The notes below the pieces were generated by a model. It was not told the DNA's origin. It made no database searches and was given only the letters and a program-made list of their open reading frames with translations. Shown here piece by piece: positions 31,920-34,966 of a stretch of DNA of 34,966 nucleotides. Each line of letters starts with the position of its first letter. Positions within the stretch are counted from its first letter, which is position 1. The stretch covers positions 1 through 34,966 of the forward strand of contig JAUXNY010000107.1 in NCBI GenBank assembly GCA_030682615.1. The letters run 5' to 3'. The translations under genes and the position numbers were made by a program. Source of the DNA: Candidatus Aquicultor sp. Its GTDB lineage: Bacteria > Actinomycetota > Aquicultoria > Aquicultorales > Aquicultoraceae.

Positions 31920-34118
31920 ATGTCCGAGTTCAGCGTCGCAGCAGAGACCGAAGAAGCAAGGGAGCCTGACAGTAAGCTGAAGAACGAGAGAATCATAAGT
32001 GTCGTTAAGACCCATCCCGAAGAGGGCAGCGCAACCGATATCGCGCTCCTGGTCAGCACATCATCCAAAGCCGAAATAAACATCTGGGACAAAGAGAAGA
32101 TAACGAACTCGCTCATCAAAGAGACCGGAGCGAGCGAGAGCCTCGCGAGCGAGATAGCCGATGCGGTCGAGAGTAAGCTTTTTGAGAGCAACTTCAGCTC
32201 GATAACCACGAGCATCATCAGAGAACTCGTCGACCTGGAGCTGCTGCAGAGAAACCTAACTATCATGCACAAGAAACACTCGCACCTCGGCTTGCCGATG
32301 TTCGATGTGGAAGAGATAATAAACAACGCCAACAATGAAAACAGCAACACGACCCATAATCCGGAGTCTATAAACCTTACGCTCGCCGAGACGATTCTTA
32401 AAGAGTTTGCGCTGCGCAAGGTCTTCAGTGAGGATGTGGCGCTCGCGCACTTGATGGGCGATCTCCACCTTCATGACCTCGGCTTCATAATCAGACCATA
32501 CTGCGGGGGCCACTCGCTCGAATATATCAAGAAATTCGGTTTGTCGCTTCCCAATATCACCAGCACATCGAAACCGGCGCGCCACCCGGAGGTTTTGATT
32601 GGACACATGGTAAAGATGGCCTCGAGCCTGCAGGCACACTACGCCGGCGCGGTCGGCTGGGAAGCCGTCAACATGTTCTTTGCACCGTATCTCGTCGGCC
32701 GGACATACGATAACATCAAGCAGCTCGCGCAGATGCTGATATACGAGTTCAACCAGCTGGCCGGTGCGAGGGGCTCGCAGGTGACCTTTACCGACTTCAA
32801 CCTCTATTGGAACATCCCGAAACACTTCGCGGACACACCGGCCGTGGGCCCGGGTGGGGAGTACACCGGCAAGACCTATAAAGAGTATGAAAAAGAAGCG
32901 CAGGCTTTCGTCAGAGCCATGTTCGAGATTTATCTCGAGGGCGATGCAAACGGTAAGACCTTCGTCTTCCCCAAACCGCTGCTCCACATCAACGACGAGT
33001 TCTTTAAAACGAACGGTTGGGAAGAATTCCTGGAGCTGGCGTGCCATGTCGCGTCAAAGCAAGGTATCACTTACTTCGTCTTCGACCGCGGCGATGAGGT
33101 AACCGTAAGCCAGTGCTGCCGCCTCAAGCTGAAATTGGGCGAGCAAGACCTGGTGGAAGCCAAAGCCCCTGAGAAGATGAGGTTCTCGGCATTGCAGAAC
33201 GTGACTATCAACCTGCCTAGAATCGGATATAAGGCGATGGGCAACGACGAATTGCTCTTTGCCGAGCTAAACCGGACAATGGAGATGGTGGCCAAAGCAC
33301 ACGTCCAGAAGAAGGCCTTCATCGGCGAATTGATGGACCTCGGTCCGCGCGGACCGCTTGCGATGCTGTGCTCATCCCGCGACGGGGAGCCGTATCTAAG
33401 GATGGACCGCTTGACCTATCTCTGTGGCCTTCTCGGGCTAAATGAGCTGGTAGAGACGCATACGGGCATGCAGCTTCACGACTCGGACGAAGCCTTGAAA
33501 TTCGGCCTCAAAGTCATCTCGCACATGAATTTGAAGTGCAGGCAACTCTCCGAGCAGTATGATATCAAGATGGTTCTCGAGGAATCGCCGGCCGAATCAT
33601 CCGGCTACCGCCTCGCCAAGCTCGATATGAAGTACTATCCGGCCCAGACCAAGAACGTCATCAAAGGCAAGGTCGAGAGCAACGAGTATTACTATACGAA
33701 CAGCATCCACATCTCGGTCGAGGCGCCGGTAGACTATGTGGAGCGCGTGAGAAAGCAGAGCCTCTTCCATCCGCTGATAGAGGCGGGTGCGATTGTACAT
33801 GTTTGGTTAGGCGAGAAAGAACCTTCTCCAAAATCGATTGAGAACTTCGTCTTAAAGACCTTTAAGGGCACGCACGCCGAGCAAATCGCGTTCAGCCCGG
33901 AGTTTACCGTATGCGAAGGCTGCCGACGCACATCGCGAGGCCTCATGGACGCCTGCCCGGAGTGCGGCTCAGTTGACGTCTACGGCATAACCAGAATCGT
34001 AGGGTATTACTCTAAGATACCGACTTGGAACAAGGGAAAAGCGGGCGAACTGGTAGATAGAATAAGGACCGGATTGATAGCGGAGACGAGCGTCTCCGGT
34101 AATGGATATGGCTGTTAA
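31920..34118 (+). CDS. nrdD: Anaerobic (class III) ribonucleoside-triphosphate reductase
   Basis: NrdD reduces ribonucleotides with a glycyl radical under anaerobic conditions. The 732 residues have an N-terminal ATP-cone (to about residue 110), the ten-stranded barrel with GDLHLHDLGFI, HYAGAVGWEAVNMFFAPYL and the SQCCRLKL cysteines, a C-terminal zinc site CEGC/CPEC, and the glycyl-radical loop RIVGYY (radical site probably G695). AGGAGG lies 11 bases before the ATG. The operon continues with a glutaredoxin-like gene and nrdG. The chain ends in Gly-Cys. Confidence 0.96.
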   Translation: MSEFSVAAETEEAREPDSKLKNERIISVVKTHPEEGSATDIALLVSTSSKAEINIWDKEKITNSLIKETGASESLASEIADAVESKLFESNFSSITTSIIRELVDLELLQRNLTIMHKKHSHLGLPMFDVEEIINNANNENSNTTHNPESINLTLAETILKEFALRKVFSEDVALAHLMGDLHLHDLGFIIRPYCGGHSLEYIKKFGLSLPNITSTSKPARHPEVLIGHMVKMASSLQAHYAGAVGWEAVNMFFAPYLVGRTYDNIKQLAQMLIYEFNQLAGARGSQVTFTDFNLYWNIPKHFADTPAVGPGGEYTGKTYKEYEKEAQAFVRAMFEIYLEGDANGKTFVFPKPLLHINDEFFKTNGWEEFLELACHVASKQGITYFVFDRGDEVTVSQCCRLKLKLGEQDLVEAKAPEKMRFSALQNVTINLPRIGYKAMGNDELLFAELNRTMEMVAKAHVQKKAFIGELMDLGPRGPLAMLCSSRDGEPYLRMDRLTYLCGLLGLNELVETHTGMQLHDSDEALKFGLKVISHMNLKCRQLSEQYDIKMVLEESPAESSGYRLAKLDMKYYPAQTKNVIKGKVESNEYYYTNSIHISVEAPVDYVERVRKQSLFHPLIEAGAIVHVWLGEKEPSPKSIENFVLKTFKGTHAEQIAFSPEFTVCEGCRRTSRGLMDACPECGSVDVYGITRIVGYYSKIPTWNKGKAGELVDRIRTGLIAETSVSGNGYGC

Positions 34119-34135
34119 GCTGGAGGATGCAATAA

Positions 34136-34381
34136 ATGTCGCGGAAAGTAAAGGTCTTTTGGAAAAACGAGTGCCCGAAGTGTCCGGCGGCCAAAGCGCT
34201 GGTATCGGAGAGCGGTAACGCCGAGCTTTTCAATCTCGACGAAGTCGATGGGATGGCTGAGGGCGCCTTTTACGGAGTGATGTCTACTCCGTCGATTATA
34301 GTGACCGATAGCGAAGGCCAGGAGCTTGCCGCATGGCGCGGTGAGGTCCCGAGCAAGAAGGATATCGTTGAATGGCTGTAA
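34136..34381 (+). CDS. Glutaredoxin/NrdH-like redox protein
   Basis: An 81-residue thioredoxin-fold protein. The active site CPKC is at residues 13-16 and the cis-proline loop is in MSTPSIIVTDSEGQE. It has the size of a glutaredoxin. Its position between nrdD and nrdG indicates it supplies electrons to the reductase, as known for redoxin-dependent (formate-independent) class III enzymes. GGAGG is 9 bases before the ATG, and the 3' end overlaps nrdG by 10 bases. Confidence 0.87.
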   Translation: MSRKVKVFWKNECPKCPAAKALVSESGNAELFNLDEVDGMAEGAFYGVMSTPSIIVTDSEGQELAAWRGEVPSKKDIVEWL

Positions 34382-34966
34382 AGACTAAGCAGAATTTCGC
34401 CATAAAAGGCTATATCCCGCTTAGCATGCTCGACTGGGAGGGACGGCTCGTTACGACCGTCTTTCTCGGCGGCTGCAATTTTCACTGCTCGTTCTGTCAT
34501 AATGCCGAACTCGTGACCGGCGCGGGACAGCTCCCCGATGTCCCCTGGGATATCATCGAAGGCGTGCTTGCCGAGAAAGCCGGTTGGATAGATGGTGTTT
34601 GCGTATCGGGGGGCGAGCCGACCCTGGATAGCGGGCTTGTCGAGTTGTTGAGACTCATCAAAAAGAACGACCTGGAAGTCAAGCTCGACACCAACGGAAC
34701 CCGCCCGAACGTATTGCGCGAACTCATAGACGAGTCGCTCATCTCCGCGGTCGCGATGGATATCAAAACAACCTTTAACAAGTACCACCTCGTGGCAAAA
34801 GCGCAAGATGCGGCAGACCGGGTGGGGGAGAGTGTCGGCTTGCTGGTCGAGGCTGAGACTAAAGGTTTTCTCGAAGTCGAGTTTAGAACTACCGTTGTGC
34901 CGACTATCGTCGAGCGCGAAGACGTGTTTAATATTGCGAATTATCTACGAGACGCCGGAGCTAAAC
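34372..34966 (+). CDS. nrdG: Anaerobic ribonucleotide reductase activating protein (3' truncated)
   Basis: A radical SAM enzyme that makes the glycyl radical in NrdD. The frame runs to the window end with 198 residues present. The N-terminus IKGYIPLSMLDWEGRLVTTVFLGGCNFHCSFCHN holds the CxxxCxxC cluster motif, and SGGEPTLDSG is the SAM-binding GGE motif. These fit the longer NrdG2-type activators. A pyruvate-formate-lyase activase is less likely given the operon. The ATG lies within the end of the redoxin gene. Confidence 0.9.
   Translation, partial: MAVKTKQNFAIKGYIPLSMLDWEGRLVTTVFLGGCNFHCSFCHNAELVTGAGQLPDVPWDIIEGVLAEKAGWIDGVCVSGGEPTLDSGLVELLRLIKKNDLEVKLDTNGTRPNVLRELIDESLISAVAMDIKTTFNKYHLVAKAQDAADRVGESVGLLVEAETKGFLEVEFRTTVVPTIVEREDVFNIANYLRDAGAK

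Overview
The window is a dense stretch of bacterial chromosome, almost all on the + strand, at intermediate GC. The gene order (infB, DUF503, rbfA, nrnA, truB, ribF, rpsO, pnp, M16 protease, rimO, pgsA, cinA, thpR, recA, recX, rny, spoVS, miaB, miaA, dapF, dapL, hflX, lexA, nrdR, nrdD) is the translation/recombination core seen in Gram-positive-type bacteria. RNase Y, SpoVS, RecX, CGAAC-type LexA boxes and a DapL/DapF lysine route fit a deep-branching Actinomycetota lineage or a Firmicutes-like relative. This is inferred from gene content; no rRNA is present. The anaerobic ribonucleotide reductase and several radical-SAM enzymes suggest an anaerobic or facultative life.

Layout. 1-8928: translation and RNA-decay block, from a 5'-truncated infB to pnp and an M16 peptidase, with a structured rpsO leader. 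9013-12320: accessory stretch with one unrecognised 358-aa gene closed by a strong terminator, a PAS/ATPase sensor that looks broken by a deletion or frameshift, and a small alpha/beta hydrolase. 12418-16232: rimO-pgsA-cinA-thpR, tightly packed behind a good promoter. 16355-18202: terminator, SOS-controlled recA and recX. 18280-20114: rny with a long structured leader ending in a terminator-like hairpin. 20184-21797: a GHKL-type ATPase followed by spoVS. 21844-28538: PHP phosphoesterase, miaB, a LigB-AMMECR1 fusion, miaA, dapF and dapL. 28579-29865: hflX. 29926-31102: a solitary BlaI-type repressor convergent with lexA. 31217-34966: nrdR, class III reductase nrdD, a glutaredoxin-like protein and 3'-truncated nrdG.

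How it works together. LexA is encoded here, and LexA boxes lie in both the recA promoter and the lexA promoter, so much of the SOS switch is local. NrdR is encoded next to two NrdR boxes 31 bp apart in its own promoter, with two perfect DnaA boxes immediately downstream. That suggests dNTP supply is tied both to nucleotide sensing and to DnaA. DapL and DapF together give meso-diaminopimelate. MiaB and MiaA both modify A37 of tRNA.

Most of the window is ordinary housekeeping. The parts most likely to be undescribed are the rny leader RNA and its operator-like repeats, the overlapping NrdR/DnaA control region, the GHKL ATPase-SpoVS pair and the unrecognised 9013-10089 gene. I found no CRISPR array, tRNA, rRNA, insertion sequence or prophage.
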